From Saturnia japonica (lineage: Eukaryota > Arthropoda > Insecta > Lepidoptera > Saturniidae), in NCBI GenBank assembly GCA_033032175.1, contig CM065323.1, positions 1,736,001 to 1,800,000 on the forward strand: a DNA stretch of 64,000 bases. The letters are read 5' to 3'. A program made the translations under genes and the position numbers. This document shows, one piece after another, positions 43,685 through 54,127 of this stretch (the stretch's first letter is position 1; each line of letters starts with the position of its first letter). The notes below the pieces were generated by a model that had not been told where the DNA came from, made no database searches, and saw only the letters and a list, made by a program, of their open reading frames with translations.

Positions 43685-44518
43685 CTAATAAAAATATTCA
43701 AGAATTGGTTTCGTTTAATTATTTACCAGATAATTGTGAAATCAATATTTAAAAAAGTAAAACGGTAGGCAACCCTAAGAACGAGCAGTACTTAAATACT
43801 CGCATACCATCACGCTATCAGTCTACCACTACTACTTGAGCAACTCACTGTATTCTCACTTTGTTCTCGATTACTGAATTTTTATCAATGAACTGTAGTA
43901 ATTATTATGTTATAAGAACTAATCGAACCAGTGGTTAAATTATTATTTATTCACCCGAAATGATAAAGATAATTGTTCACTAGCCTTAAAAAAAGCCAGT
44001 GGTCTAATGATCATTATCTGAGTCTGAGCGTTTATTAACTTCAAGTTCTGCTATTTTGGTGACTTTTTACTGAAAACAAGGTCAGTAAAATATAACATTG
44101 AATGTCAAGTTTCTATTCCAGCGGCTTTTATGCGACATAATCCTTTTGAAACAATACATATTGTACTGAATCCTTAATAAAGCAAAACCTGGTTCTGTCT
44201 TCATTCTTCAATAAAAGTCATACTTAACTCTTCATTGATTTATTTACAGTCGAAAAAGTTGTTTGCATTTAACACGTGGCGAAAGGGCAGAGAAAAAAGT
44301 AAAATGTATTAAAAAAATAAAATTCTTTACCAAAGTATTGGTGGTTTTTTGTATCTATAAGTTATTTTTACAGCTTCTGGTAAAATCTTTATTGATTACC
44401 TATACATATAATTTCTATCAAGTATGTATAGTAATTTACGAAATGTATTAAACCATTTTTCAGTAATCTAATTAAATAACTGTAATAAATAGGGAATTCA
44501 AACCTATATTATTAAAAA
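43685..44518. other. AT-rich spacer, nothing recognised
   Basis: The open frame at 44263-44451 is Lys/Ile/Phe-rich and typical of chance in AT-rich DNA. Confidence 0.45.
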
Positions 44519-44648
44519 ACTAGCTGTGCCCGCGTGAATCGTGCTACCTCCGCTCCCGATTATTTTAAAGACGCCTGTTATGGGTATTCCTTAGAAGATA
44601 GACATATTATGATCTTGCTGACTTTTTCGTAGATATTTTTATGGAAAA
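44519..44648 (+). repeat. Repeat family C, 5' fragment
   Basis: 'ctagctgtgcccgcgtgaat', 'ctccgctcccgattatttta', 'ccttagaagatagacatatt' match the first 130 bases of the copy at 27188. The remainder is lost. Confidence 0.7.
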
Positions 44649-45340
44649 ATGGTATAAATTTTGTATGGAACCTACAGCACGGGTGTAAAATAGGGACGCA
44701 GCTAATTATAAATATTTGATTGACGAAAACGTTACTTTGCGGAAATCCATCGTTGAGACGTGTTTCTGTAATAAACACATCATGTTATTATGTTTAAAAC
44801 CAATCTTTATTATCTATGAGGGTAATATTAAATTAATTTTTGAGACAGCTATTTAATTTCACGTAAAATTTGCCGAAATCGTGTCCACATCGAGATACAA
44901 TGGTAAAACTTGGTCATTGATTCGGTCACGGCTCACTGGCTGAATTGTTTAGACCCCGATTGAGCTCAGAGTTTTTGTAACGAATGATCGCTCAGTGCAT
45001 CGCGGCCTCGATTGCTTTTTAATGCCATTCATTTCTCTGACAATACTATCTCGATTTTGAAAACACCATGCCTTCTAGAAACATCAGTAGAATTTTTGAC
45101 TAAGTAAGTAAAAAGTATATAAAGACATACTCTTACATAGAAATGCAAAGCTGTGTAAAAAAAAAAACACAATCCACAAGACGTAGTGGATGTAATTCAA
45201 TTCGACAACAGAAGAAAAAAATGTTGGCAAGATGGCTGGCCGCACTGTTACATTTAGGTAATGATATTTTTTAAGTAGTTACGGCATTGACGCTCTTTAT
45301 ATGCCATCGTGAATGGTGGACAATTACCCTTTAAACCGGC
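44649..45340. other. AT-rich spacer, nothing recognised
   Basis: No coding frame or repeat partner was recognised. Confidence 0.45.
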
Positions 45341-45475
45341 GTGAGCGAGAAGAAACTTTTATCCTTTTTTGACAATAGAGATTCCTTTATTTCCTATCTC
45401 TTTTGCTTCAACATGCTGATAACAAAATTTGTAACGTTTTCAAATTGCTGTTAGTGAGATTATAATTGTATTAAG
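45341..45475 (+). repeat. Repeat family J, copy 2
   Basis: 'ggcgtgagcgagaagaaact', 'ccttttttgacaatagag', 'caacatgctgataacaaaat' and 'ttcaaattgctgttagtgag' match 29125-29262. A SINE A copy follows directly. Confidence 0.65.
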
Positions 45476-45672
45476 CTCTACTATTGAGCCAAGAGATCGT
45501 GAGTTCGATCCCCGCATATGACTGGCAGTGTGATGAGCATAATTATTGTCAGGTTTATGTCTGGGTGTTAAATATATATATTTAAGTGTGTATATCAGCT
45601 GTATCGTTACCATAATAGAAGCTATGCTTAGTTTGGAATTAAGTGGTCGTGTATGAATATGTAAAAAAAAAA
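45470..45672 (+). repeat. SINE family A, copy 2
   Basis: The head is 5'-truncated; B box 'gagttcgatcccc' is present, then 'gtgatgagcataattattgt', 'atcagctgtatcgttacc' and 'gcttagtttggaattaagtg', ending in an A12 tail. Confidence 0.8.
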
Positions 45673-45790
45673 AAATAGAAAAGAAAAGACTTTTTTACTC
45701 CAAACGGCACAAATAATGTTATGTAACCTCCCTAACTCAATTGTTACCTCCTCCCCTCTTGTTCTCTTATCTCTTTATAAATACATACAT

Positions 45791-45919
45791 ACTAGTGAAC
45801 GCCCTAAAGTCGAAAATCGACCAGTGACTTTTTTATCATAGACTATTTTCTATTAGACATTTGCAGTATTCATGAACCTATACAATGAGTATTATCTACG
45901 TCACCACTTGCTGTCCTTT
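45791..45919 (+). repeat. Repeat family D, copy 3 (5' part only)
   Basis: 'actagtgaacgccctaaagt', 'cgaccagtgacttttttatc', 'gacatttgcagtattcatga' and 'caccacttgctgtccttt', after which similarity to D ends. Confidence 0.7.
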
Positions 45920-46311
45920 CCATCAGGTGCGCCACCTGCCCGTTTGCCCTCTTTTTATCAAATAAAAAAATATTTATAATAATAGATTAACGCGAACGAA
46001 GTCGCGGGCGGCTCCTAGTATGTATGCAACGTATGAGTCGTTCCATCAAAAGGCACTTGTAAAGCGAATAGCAGAAGCAACAAGAAGCACGACTCATCTG
46101 AACGGAATAGAAATTTATTTACATACGTTTTCTGTAGGTATATTCTACAAAGACTAACATCAGTTATTATCCAAGAAATACCCGCCATACCAACTCACTT
46201 CACATTTTTCGTGCTCGGGCATTAATTTTCAAATCTAGCGACTCTGTAATAAATTATTTATGGTAGTCATTTCAACCGAATTCAGAAAATGAGGTGGTAC
46301 TCAGTTAGAAT

Positions 46312-46502
46312 GTATATGTTTTTACGGATGTTCAGCTATAATAACATATTTTATAAACTGATAAAGGTGATTCTTTTTTATCGCAAAGGCGATACCTTAA
46401 AGGTGGTCCCATTTTAATTTCATTGACATTAGATTTTGAAGATACACGAGGGAATTCCTCAAAATAATTGAAATTGCTTTTCTCTTTGTTTAAAATTATA
46501 TT
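46312..46502 (+). repeat. Repeat family E, copy 5
   Basis: 'tacggatgttcagctataat', 'ggtggtcccattttaatttc' and 'gaagatacacgagggaattc' follow the E order. The minus frame at 46332-46580 is read-through. Confidence 0.75.
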
Positions 46503-47063
46503 AAAAATGGGCTCGTTAAATCTTGAAATAATATTTTTTATCATAGTACGGCAAAGTGTCGGCATTGTGCCTGATGACATGCGTAGTACAAACTAAAAGT
46601 GAGCTATTGAGATGGGCTTGGCGCCACGTATATGGTAGTTGTCACCCAGTCGCATACAGACCCCTACCATTCCGTTTAATTACTTACTGGTTATGCAAAG
46701 TTTGATTCCGGAAAGCAAAACACACTTAAACATGCTACTATGGCGTAGATTCAGTTATACACAGTTGTCCAAATAAAGTTAACGTGTCTACGTGCGACTT
46801 CGTTGTTATAAAATCTTTTAAACCTTATTCCAAGCAGTTGTTTCGATATTAATTATGGGTGTAAGAGTTAATGATAATAACATGGAATAACATCCAAAGA
46901 TAAATACTATTTCATAGGAGCTGCCTAAGTAAAATCAATCATCGAGAGATCTGGCGTACGTCTCAATGGATAATACGACTGTTGGGATATGAATCATGTC
47001 TGGTATAGTATTAAATTGAAATATAAAAGCAGTTCTATTTACGTTACCATTATGAGATACTGA
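46503..47063. other. AT-rich spacer, nothing recognised
   Basis: No coding frame or repeat partner was recognised. Confidence 0.45.
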
Positions 47064-47225
47064 TTATTTATCAGCTGAATGAGCGCAATAATATTTACGG
47101 AGCAAATAAATTTTATAGTACTTTGTCTGTGCTACGGTGCGAATGCATCTGCAGTGGTGTATTGTTGTAGAGTTTACTTTTAAGCATTCATAGCAACTTG
47201 CCAATCTCTGAACAGATTTGATCAA
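47064..47225 (-). CDS. Candidate terminal exon, unrecognised
   Basis: On minus, a good acceptor ('ctaatttatttgcag') leads into a 53-codon open frame beginning LIKSVQRLASCYECLKVNST then TIHHCRCIRTVAQ, with TAA at 47064. Six cysteines lie in the frame. No upstream exon was found and no family is recognised. It may be chance, since the last 20 codons look AT-driven. Confidence 0.15.
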   Translation of the reverse strand: MIKSVQRLASCYECLKVNSTTIHHCRCIRTVAQTKYYKIYLLRKYYCAHSADK

Positions 47226-47277
47226 CTGCAAATAAATTAGATTCTCTTGGTCAACCATACAAACAAAGATAGTTCAT

Positions 47278-47640
47278 GGGCACTCAAAGGGTTATGATCG
47301 GAGTTTCTCTGCGTCATCGAATCAGAAATCAGGACATACGTAGAAGAACCAAAGTCACTAACATAGCCCTAAGAATAGTTATATTTAATTGGCAGTGAGC
47401 GGAGTCCGTAGCTCGTAAAAAGGATGGCCGATGGGATCAAAGAGTTCTCGAATGGTGACCTCATACCGAAAGACGCACGGTGGGCAGACCGGCCACAAGG
47501 TAGACCTGGTGAAGGTTGCGAGAACCTGCACGATGCAAGCAGCGCAGGGACAGTCGTAATGGCAATCTTTGGGTGAACCCAGTGCCCAACAGTAGACGTC
47601 TCTCTGCTGAGATAGGTAATGATTATGATTCTCATCAATC
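47278..47640 (+). pseudogene. RTE/Jockey-type LINE pol C-terminus, broken
   Basis: Plus-strand frames read QRVMIGVSLRHRIRNQDIRR, RTKVTNIALRIV, KKDGRWDQRVLEW and ERRTVGRPATR, the same conserved pol tail as at 26485-26800 but in the opposite orientation. At least four stops or frameshifts interrupt it. The minus open frame at 47369-47689 is the shadow. 'acgtctctctgctgagatag' near 47599 is part of the usual 3' extension. Confidence 0.78.
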
Positions 47641-48219
47641 TACAGAACCACACGGGCTGGTAATCAAAGACAGAGCTATACAGTAGCATCTTCTTATGGT
47701 TGCCGAACTGTAAAGATGTGGAATCACCTGTTCCCTCTCAAAGTAGTTCTAAACGAGAGGTGAGGTATTTCTGCAGGACGGCACGACGGCGATGACTGTC
47801 GATCGAATCTGTAATTGACGGTAACCGTTATTTCTGTACTGCATCGTACTTTCCATCAGGTAATCTGCAGTCATTTTGGTAAACTACTATTACAAATCTT
47901 TTAGCTTCAAAATTTACCTTAAACAACATAAACATTAATATATTCTCTGAAAAGGTAATTTTACGGTCAAAATAAAACATACCCATCTCACGCATCCATC
48001 CTGAAATATAAGCTTCATAAAAGCCTCCATCCAAATATATCATTACAGATCCCTCAAAAGTTCAAAGGTTATTTCAGGATCCCATCCTTCGTATTTATAT
48101 GAAGCTCCATGAGTACGTTAACAAGCATCAAGTTAACATGTAACCGGTTTTTGTTGTAAGTTTAACGATAAAACCTAAACCAACTAAGGTTGCAAACAAT
48201 GATATGGCCATTCTGAAGA
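47641..48219. other. Unassigned sequence
   Basis: No convincing coding frame; the minus open frame at 47828-48043 is unsupported. Confidence 0.4.
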
Positions 48220-48390
48220 TAAGCGGTTACCGCAGCCTATGGACGCTAGTAACACTAGACAAGTAACACTCCTTTTCTCCAAGGAGTTTTGGAAACTTTG
48301 TTTATCGCAGGAACAAAACACAAGATTATTTGGGACGATCTTTTGTAGGGTAAAGGTATTTCATAGTCTGGCAGCCGCAGAGAAATCTCT
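48220..48390 (-). repeat. Repeat family G, copy 3
   Basis: Reverse complement of family G: 'accgcagcctatggacgcta', 'ggaacaaaacacaagattat' and 'ttttgtagggtaaaggtatt' correspond to the copies at 7375 and 24475. Confidence 0.65.
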
Positions 48391-48577
48391 AAAGTTAATG
48401 AACATCTGCGGAGTTTAGCTGCGATAGCATCAACGCTTTTTTTTTGGGTGTGAAGTGGGTAGTGAGTGCAGTTTTCAGACTTACCTCGAATAGGACTACA
48501 ATCCTTTGGGAGGTTGGTTATATGTAGCTCTTATATATTATAGTTTTTTTTTTAAAGCAGCTAGGTAATACAACTAT

Positions 48578-48705
48578 AACTACATTACCTTATTTGGTTG
48601 TCTTTTACATCTTCGGTTCGTATAGTAGATACGTTATATGTTGGAATTAATAAAAAAAGATAAAGAAAAATGGTCGTAAGCTGAAATGTTAATTGTAATG
48701 TAGTT
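48578..48705. mobile_element. Element K, copy 1 (128 bp, short inverted ends)
   Basis: It starts 'aactacattac' and ends with its inverse 'gtaatgtagtt'. A second copy at 63801-63926 differs at about five positions (roughly 96 percent identical by eye). Both directly abut the 3' end of a reversed family C copy with the same junction. Confidence 0.7.
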
Positions 48706-48718
48706 TATGTTAATCTAT

Positions 48719-49234
48719 ACAATTAATAAAATTGAAGTGTCTGTTTGTAATGTCAAAATAACAGTTTTTTACTAAATGCATATGAAGGTATATACGATAC
48801 CCATAACAAAAAGCCCATTTTTAACATTTTTGTATGTGTGTCAGTCTTTTTGTTCCGGATAATCTCCGAAACGATTGAACCGTTTTTGACGGGACTTTCA
48901 CTGATAGATAGCTGATAATATAGGGAGCAACTTAGTTTACTTTTATTTTTTAAAAGAATTAGGGATCCGCATAAATAAATAAAAAACTAGTCATGGTGAA
49001 TCAATTCGAGTGCTTAAATGGCTTATGCTGAGTAAACCATAAGAGATATAGCACATCAATGTACTACATAATCATAGGTATTAAAAAGACCTACAAAATG
49101 TCCGGGAGAGTATACATCTATCTTCTAAGGAACACCCAGAATAAGCATTTTTGTCTTTATAATAGCCTGGAGCGGGTGTGTAAGATGCGCGCGGGCATTC
49201 TGTAGTCCACGTGAGCGAAGCCACGAGCACAGCT
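48719..49234 (-). repeat. Repeat family C, copy 3 (near full length)
   Basis: It runs in reverse from 'caattaataaaattgaagtg' through 'ggataatctccgaaacgatt', 'tggtgaatcaattcgagtgc' and 'atctatcttctaaggaacac' to 'cgtgagcgaagccacgagca'. About 516 bp. Confidence 0.82.
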
Positions 49235-49509
49235 AATGTAAAATAAAACTATGCCATAAGGGACAGTACAATGCAAAAGCAATGGCAACCTCCGAGAAAT
49301 CGACAATCATTCGACAATCGTTCTCATGCCTGCGTAAATATAGAAATTGGATATGAACTCGGTGATTACGAAACGTGACATGTATGACTGAACCACTGTG
49401 ATGTGTTTTTCACCATATGCGTGGTGGTTGCGACCACACAGCAATACGAAGGTTGTGTTGCGATGTTTTCTATCACCGTAAGTTCAGACTTGAAATTCAT
49501 GTGGCGAAA

Positions 49510-49690
49510 AAGACAATGGAGATGATGATAGTAAACGATAATGCGAGAAGAGAGTGCCCTAAAAAGACTTGAATGGACTGTGTGAAAGAGGATATGCGTG
49601 TACGGGAAGTGAGTGATGCTGGAATGGAAAAAGAAGACATACCGACCCCACCTAATATAGAGTTAGGGCAGGAAGAAGAGATATTCAGAC
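49510..49690 (+). pseudogene. LINE pol extreme C-terminus and 3' UTR start
   Basis: Plus frames contain PKKT then MDCVKEDMRVREVSDA and GMEKEDIPTPPNIELGQEE. Intact relatives end in a W.DCVKEDM..KGV...MT.DR..W..KT..ADP block, so this is the last 50 residues with a stop before MDCV and a missing segment after SDA. 'ccgaccccacctaatatag' is the usual transition into the 3' UTR. The open frame at 49573-49791 is not a host gene. Confidence 0.7.
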
Positions 49691-49691
49691 T

Positions 49692-50990
49692 TAGTGTCTG
49701 TCTTTTCAAACTACAACTGAGCTATCATCGTTCCATAGCTATTCTTGGAACGGCATATCTTATTTATAAGAATCTTGTGTGCATCTGTTAGTGATTCTAT
49801 AACTGCTGAACAAGTTAACCGATTGAGCTCATATTTACATAATAAATTTGTTTTATCGAGACGCTGGTTCATAGCTATGCTAGGACCCGATAGATGGTCG
49901 CTGTGGTCGAGCCATTAACTACCGGAAAAGGCAAAACAACGTCTGCGATAAATTAAATATTTATCTAATACTATATTTAACTCCATAATATGACAATTAT
50001 CTTATATAAGGTATATTATTTTAATTAATACTGTTTTATCATATAATATATCAATTTATATATAAATAGTTCAAGAGGTTCGTGTTGCGACATATGATTT
50101 AAATATCAAATGAAGTTATCAAGATTCGAAGGAAATCTTTTATTTATTTGATTTTAAATAAGCAACGTCGTCTGCGTAATGTATTGTAATTGAGATCATT
50201 GGGCGACCATACTACGTCAATCATTGATCAATGTAAATGTATGTATTTACATAAACAACTTTGCTATGACAATTTTTATAAAGAAGACTTTTTGTGTATT
50301 GTTCCTTGTGCCTATCGGGGGTGAGTAGAGATTGTTTTGGTAATTTTATTTTATTTTTGCTGAGCTCTTTTGCTTCCTTTAATATTTAAGCAATGACGGC
50401 TCGGTAATAGCGTGTACAGACATCGCGCTGATAATCGTTAGTTTGAATCCCTACAATGATTCATTTTGAAATGATGCATTTTCTAATAACCTCTTCTCCA
50501 GTTACCTTTCTCAAGTTAAAAATCTGTTGATAAGCAACTATAGGTGTGTTTCGGCGGTTGCACTTTAGAACCAGTCTCTTCCATTAGGCTTAGCATATTA
50601 CCATCTTAGGACACATCGTCACTTAAGATCAGGTGAGATCGTAGTTAAACGCTAAAACTATAAATAATATAAAAAAATAGAGGCAATTCAAAGAAGCAAG
50701 CAAAGAACTGGATTTTAAATTTTCAAGTCAATTAAAATCTGAATTATTGCAGAGCATGTCGGTGACGCGAAATCAAATGATTTTATCCATCCTAAAAGCC
50801 AAACACGCATAAGGTATAGTCGAGTATATACAATTTATTTGTGTATATAAGCGTAACATGTACACAGGCCGTTATACTACGCGTCGCTAGTCTGACGCAA
50901 GCGTAATACGTCACGAGCATGTCGAGGTCATCGGTGACGCGAAGGTCACGCGAAAACTTAAGTTTTTTCCCTACCAAAATCGCTCAATGC
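49692..50990. other. Mostly unassigned; one SINE-like head
   Basis: 'ggctcggtaatagcgtgtac' and 'agtttgaatccc' (50400-50450) look like A and B boxes of an eroded SINE. 50525-50655 includes 'acttaagatcaggtgagatc' (complement also at 32137-32160), a shared repeat fragment. No gene seen. Confidence 0.35.
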
Positions 50991-51700
50991 GGCTGTTGGC
51001 GACAGAATAGTTGTTTTTCGTTAGGGTATTATGTGTTATTATTATATTTACGTGTTACATACTATGAGTTACAATAAAATAGGTTAATACTGACAATATT
51101 ATAGAAAAATGTAAGCGAATACGCTACATTACAAGTTGCATGTTGTATGTTAAGATGTATATAAACGATTATGTATTGTGTGTCACATATGTGAAAATAT
51201 AACTAACATAGAATAGATTAACATATAGAGTAAGCCAATAGAGTAAGTATATCGAATGTTATAGAGATTTTACGAGCGGAAAAGAGTGATGTCGCCCGTA
51301 AATTACATTGTTTTTGGCTTATGTACGGAATGTATACGTAATGTATATTATAAGTGAATATGTAATGAATAGGTAATTCAAAGAGGAACATTTTGATATA
51401 TAACATGTGTACATAAGATATATAATGAGAGAAATATAAAGAGTTTAACAGGGCAACCAAAGCGAAAAGTAAAGTTAAAACACGAAATAAACACGGAATA
51501 AAACGGGGCTCTCTTTACGGTCATTGCTCGAACCACTTAAGCTCGAAGAAGGGCCGTATTGGGCTCGGTGCAATTCAACGAGTCTACAAGTACAAGCAAC
51601 GAGTAACTACAAGAAGAAAGCTTTGGTCGTCCTGCGAACAATCAACAAGATATCGACTTTCATTGAAGACCCGGCACCTCAAGCGGTCGTGCATTATTGC
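50991..51700 (+). other. Possible solo LTR (weak)
   Basis: 'tgttggcgacagaatagttg' could be an LTR start. A repeated AATAAA-type region at about 51486-51500, a GC-richer transition ('ggggctctctttacggtcat') and 'gtgcattattgca' near 51700 could be R/U5. No matching second LTR or target duplication was found. Confidence 0.2.
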
Positions 51701-52050
51701 ACCCCCCGGACCCCCTCACCACTAACATCACGCCGCCCACTGGCATCCGTACGGTATCTACGAGACGGGCATCCGGCGCAACAAAACGCCCGTCCAAACC
51801 GGGGAAACGTCACCCCCCCCCCCTCACGCAGAGGGGAAGTGACGCGTACCCAACAGCGGCTAAAGAAGTTTTCACTTCATTAATTGATCTCATCCTAACC
51901 GATTCCATATACTTACATACTAAGCCGAGGAGAAGCGAAAACAAATTGGAAAAGGTCGCTTCCCGCCGTCTGTCCCTATGTACGCTTAGATCTTTTAAAT
52001 AACGCAACGGATTTTATTGAGGTTTTCACTACCATTTAGAATTTTTTTAC
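51701..52050 (+). repeat. GC-rich repeat fragment with C11 tract
   Basis: C11 lies at 51813-51823. 'tcccgccgtctgtccctatg' and 'acgcttagatcttttaaata' then 'acgcaacggattttattgag' resemble a widespread insect non-LTR 3' region. The two overlapping open frames (51524-51883 and 51697-52002) have repeat-like composition and no domain. Confidence 0.4.
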
Positions 52051-52129
52051 GAAAGTTAGGAGGTACATTCCAATTAAGTTTTTGTATAGTAGAGATAATT
52101 CAATTATATTTAATCAGGTTGCCAAAATT

Positions 52130-52275
52130 TTTTTTCGAGCGCTTTCATGGCTTACGCTGGCTAAACCTTATGAGATATATCAAAATAATTTACTAAAGGA
52201 TTGTAGTTCTTCAAAAAGCCTAGAGAAAAGATCGCGATGGCATTGTCCATCTCCTAAAGTTGACTCACAGTAACC
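52130..52275 (-). repeat. Repeat family C, diverged fragment
   Basis: 'ttcatggcttacgctggcta', 'accttatgagatatatcaaa' and 'tccatctcctaaagttgac' follow the order of family C read in reverse, with heavy divergence. Confidence 0.5.
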
Positions 52276-52476
52276 ATTTTTTCAACTTGGGCATTTAATG
52301 TACATTAAAATTATTTTTGATTTAAATAAATACCGTAGAAGATATCACGAATTCAAAATTGCGCGCAATCTAAGAAATCCCTTTCAACAAATCCGGTCGC
52401 GCTCGGTTGACTGGCACCCTATGATGAATTGCACCTCGCAAGTTAAGCGCACTAGTCGTAAATATGAAGTTACATA

Positions 52477-52718
52477 ACATACCATTACGCCTGTATCCCC
52501 GAAGTGTCAGGCAGAGGCAAAAGGCGGCACTCACAGTTCGCCGGGTAATTTTTTGATCCCATGTATTGCCGATTGCCATTAATCAGGCACAAAGCCAAAC
52601 TTCGAGCTTCTACTGATAATTTCATAGATAAATCCAATAACACTTTGCTCGACCTGGGAATCGATCCTAAGACTTCGAGCTTAGCATTTGCGTTTGGCAC
52701 CACTAAGCTAGAGGCAGT
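52477..52718 (-). repeat. SINE family B, copy 5
   Basis: Body 'acataccattacgcctgtat' to head 'cactaagctagaggcagt' as in copies 2-4. Internal deletions are present near the middle of the body. Confidence 0.87.
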
Positions 52719-52822
52719 TATGAAGTTATAATCTATCAATATTAAACCGATATACCTAAATCAGGCGTTTTTAAACATAAATACACCATTTTGTACATTT
52801 TACGGGTCGCTTTATAGTAATA
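52719..52822. repeat. Flanking repeat shared with SINE B copy 4
   Basis: 'aaatcaggcgtttttaaaca', 'taaatacaccattttgta' and 'acgggtcgct' repeat the block at 40915-41035. The mariner element interrupts or ends it here. Confidence 0.6.
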
Positions 52823-52853
52823 CAAGGTGTCCAGAAAAGGTATCGGGTATTTG
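52823..52853 (+). repeat. Left terminal inverted repeat of the mariner element
   Basis: Starts 'caaggtgtccagaaaa' next to TA and ends 'gggtatttg'. Confidence 0.95.
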
Positions 52854-52938
52854 TTTTCGCGCCATATTCGAAACGGGGCGTCTAAAGGGTGCGGGGAGGG
52901 GTTCGTGGCGTCCGCCATTTTGTGGAGTTTTAGTCACG

Positions 52939-54018
52939 ATGGAACAGTACTCGGGGATGCATCGCGCATTTTGCGTACGAGCGTATTATCGTAATGGTGA
53001 TTCAATAGTGACTGCTCAACGTCTCTATCGTGCGGAATATCGTACACGCCACGCGCCAAGTGACGATAGCATTAGGAAATGGATCAGGATGTTCGAGAAT
53101 ACAGGTGCGACAGTTAAAATTCAAAACTCTGGTCGTCCTCGTTCAGTTCGCGATGAAGAAACAATTGAAGAAGTTGAGGCGTCGGTTCGTCAAAATCCGT
53201 CTTTATCCATCCGAAAGCGAAGCCAAGCGTTGAACATCAAAAAATCGTCTTTACATTCGATTTTAAAGAAAGACTTACATCTAAAAGCCTATAAAATTCA
53301 ATTGGTTCAAGAATTGAAGGATACGGACTATGCTAATCGACTGAATTTTGCGAACGAAATGCTGCAGCGATTTAACAACTTTAACAACATACTGTTCAGT
53401 GACGAAGCAAATTTTCACCTGAATGGTCATGTTAATAAGCAGAATTGTCGGTACTGGGCAGTGGAGAATCCGAGACGAAAGCATGAACGACCCCTGCATA
53501 GCCCAAAGGTCGTTGTTTGGGCCGCTATGTCTGCTAAAAGCATAATTGGTCCTTATTTTCATGAAGATCAACGAGGCCGAGCAATTAATGTGAATTGTGA
53601 CCGTTATTGCGATATGTTGCGAAATTTTTTGGTCCCAGAGTTGCAGGAGTTTGCAGGTTTCAACTCAAGAACGTGGTTCCAGCAAGATGGGGCCACTTGC
53701 CATACCTCAAATGACTCAATGGAAGTTGTTAACGAATTATTCCCTAATAAAGTCATTTCGCGAAGGGGTAACATCAACTGGCCTCCCAGAAGCCCCGACC
53801 TTAGCCCGCTTGACTATTTTGCATGGGGATACCTTAAAAGTAAGGTTTATCAAAACAATCCGACGAATCTAACCCAGTTAAAGCAAAACATCAGGTCAGA
53901 AATGGCAGCAATATCGATAGCTATGTGTCAACGTGTTATCGCCAATCTTCGTTTCCGTTTAGAAGAGTGCCAGCAACGTAACGGTCATCATTTGGATAAC
54001 ATCATCTTTTCCAAATAA
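52939..54018 (+). CDS. Tc1/mariner-superfamily transposase, DD41D
   Basis: It would bind the flanking terminal repeats and cut and paste the element into TA sites in nuclear DNA. The 359-residue frame is uninterrupted, ATG to TAA. Residues 8-60 form an N-terminal helix-turn-helix (FCVRAYYRNGDSIVTAQRLY then DSIRKWIRMFE), of the DUF4817 type. GRPR at 66-69 links to a second helical DNA-binding unit (about 70-120). The catalytic domain has Asp155 in ILFSDEANFHLNG, Asp250 in WFQQDGATCHTSN and Asp292 in PPRSPDLSPLDYFAWGYLKS. The last two are separated by 41 residues, the DD41D spacing reported for rosa-like elements; typical mariners are DD34D. WAVENPRRKHERPLHSPKVV (173-192) is a further family block. 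All key residues are present, so it may be active or recently so. Confidence 0.95.
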   Translation: MEQYSGMHRAFCVRAYYRNGDSIVTAQRLYRAEYRTRHAPSDDSIRKWIRMFENTGATVKIQNSGRPRSVRDEETIEEVEASVRQNPSLSIRKRSQALNIKKSSLHSILKKDLHLKAYKIQLVQELKDTDYANRLNFANEMLQRFNNFNNILFSDEANFHLNGHVNKQNCRYWAVENPRRKHERPLHSPKVVVWAAMSAKSIIGPYFHEDQRGRAINVNCDRYCDMLRNFLVPELQEFAGFNSRTWFQQDGATCHTSNDSMEVVNELFPNKVISRRGNINWPPRSPDLSPLDYFAWGYLKSKVYQNNPTNLTQLKQNIRSEMAAISIAMCQRVIANLRFRLEECQQRNGHHLDNIIFSK

Positions 54019-54094
54019 TTCTCCAATTAATATGCTAATAATAAACAATAAACTTTTTTATTGCATACAAATAATTTTTGTTTCATTGAACTTA

Positions 54095-54125
54095 CAAATA
54101 CCCTATACCCTTTCTGGACACCTTG
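54095..54125 (+). repeat. Right terminal inverted repeat of the mariner element
   Basis: Starts 'caaataccctatacc', ends 'ggacaccttg', followed by TA. Inverse of 52823-52853 with two mismatches. Confidence 0.95.
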
Positions 54126-54127
54126 TA

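Larger units (their letters stand above)
52823..54125 (+). mobile_element. mariner-type DNA transposon, DD41D, apparently complete
   Basis: 1303 bp bounded by terminal inverted repeats 52823-52853 and 54095-54125 (31 bp each, 29 matching; mismatches at positions 16 and 21). TA target duplications lie at 52821-52822 and 54126-54127. It holds one intact transposase gene with 85 bp of leader after the left terminus and a poly(A) signal (AATAAA near 54040-54055) before the right one. The ends begin 'caaggtgtccagaaa'. No internal rearrangement is seen. Confidence 0.93.

Noticed and set aside
50991..52050. Full LTR retrotransposon
   Set aside because: No second LTR, primer-binding site, polypurine tract or gag/pol frame could be found; kept only as a weak solo-LTR suggestion.
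53030..53872. Frames of 67, 96 and 91 codons inside the mariner
   Set aside because: Shadows of the intact transposase frame.
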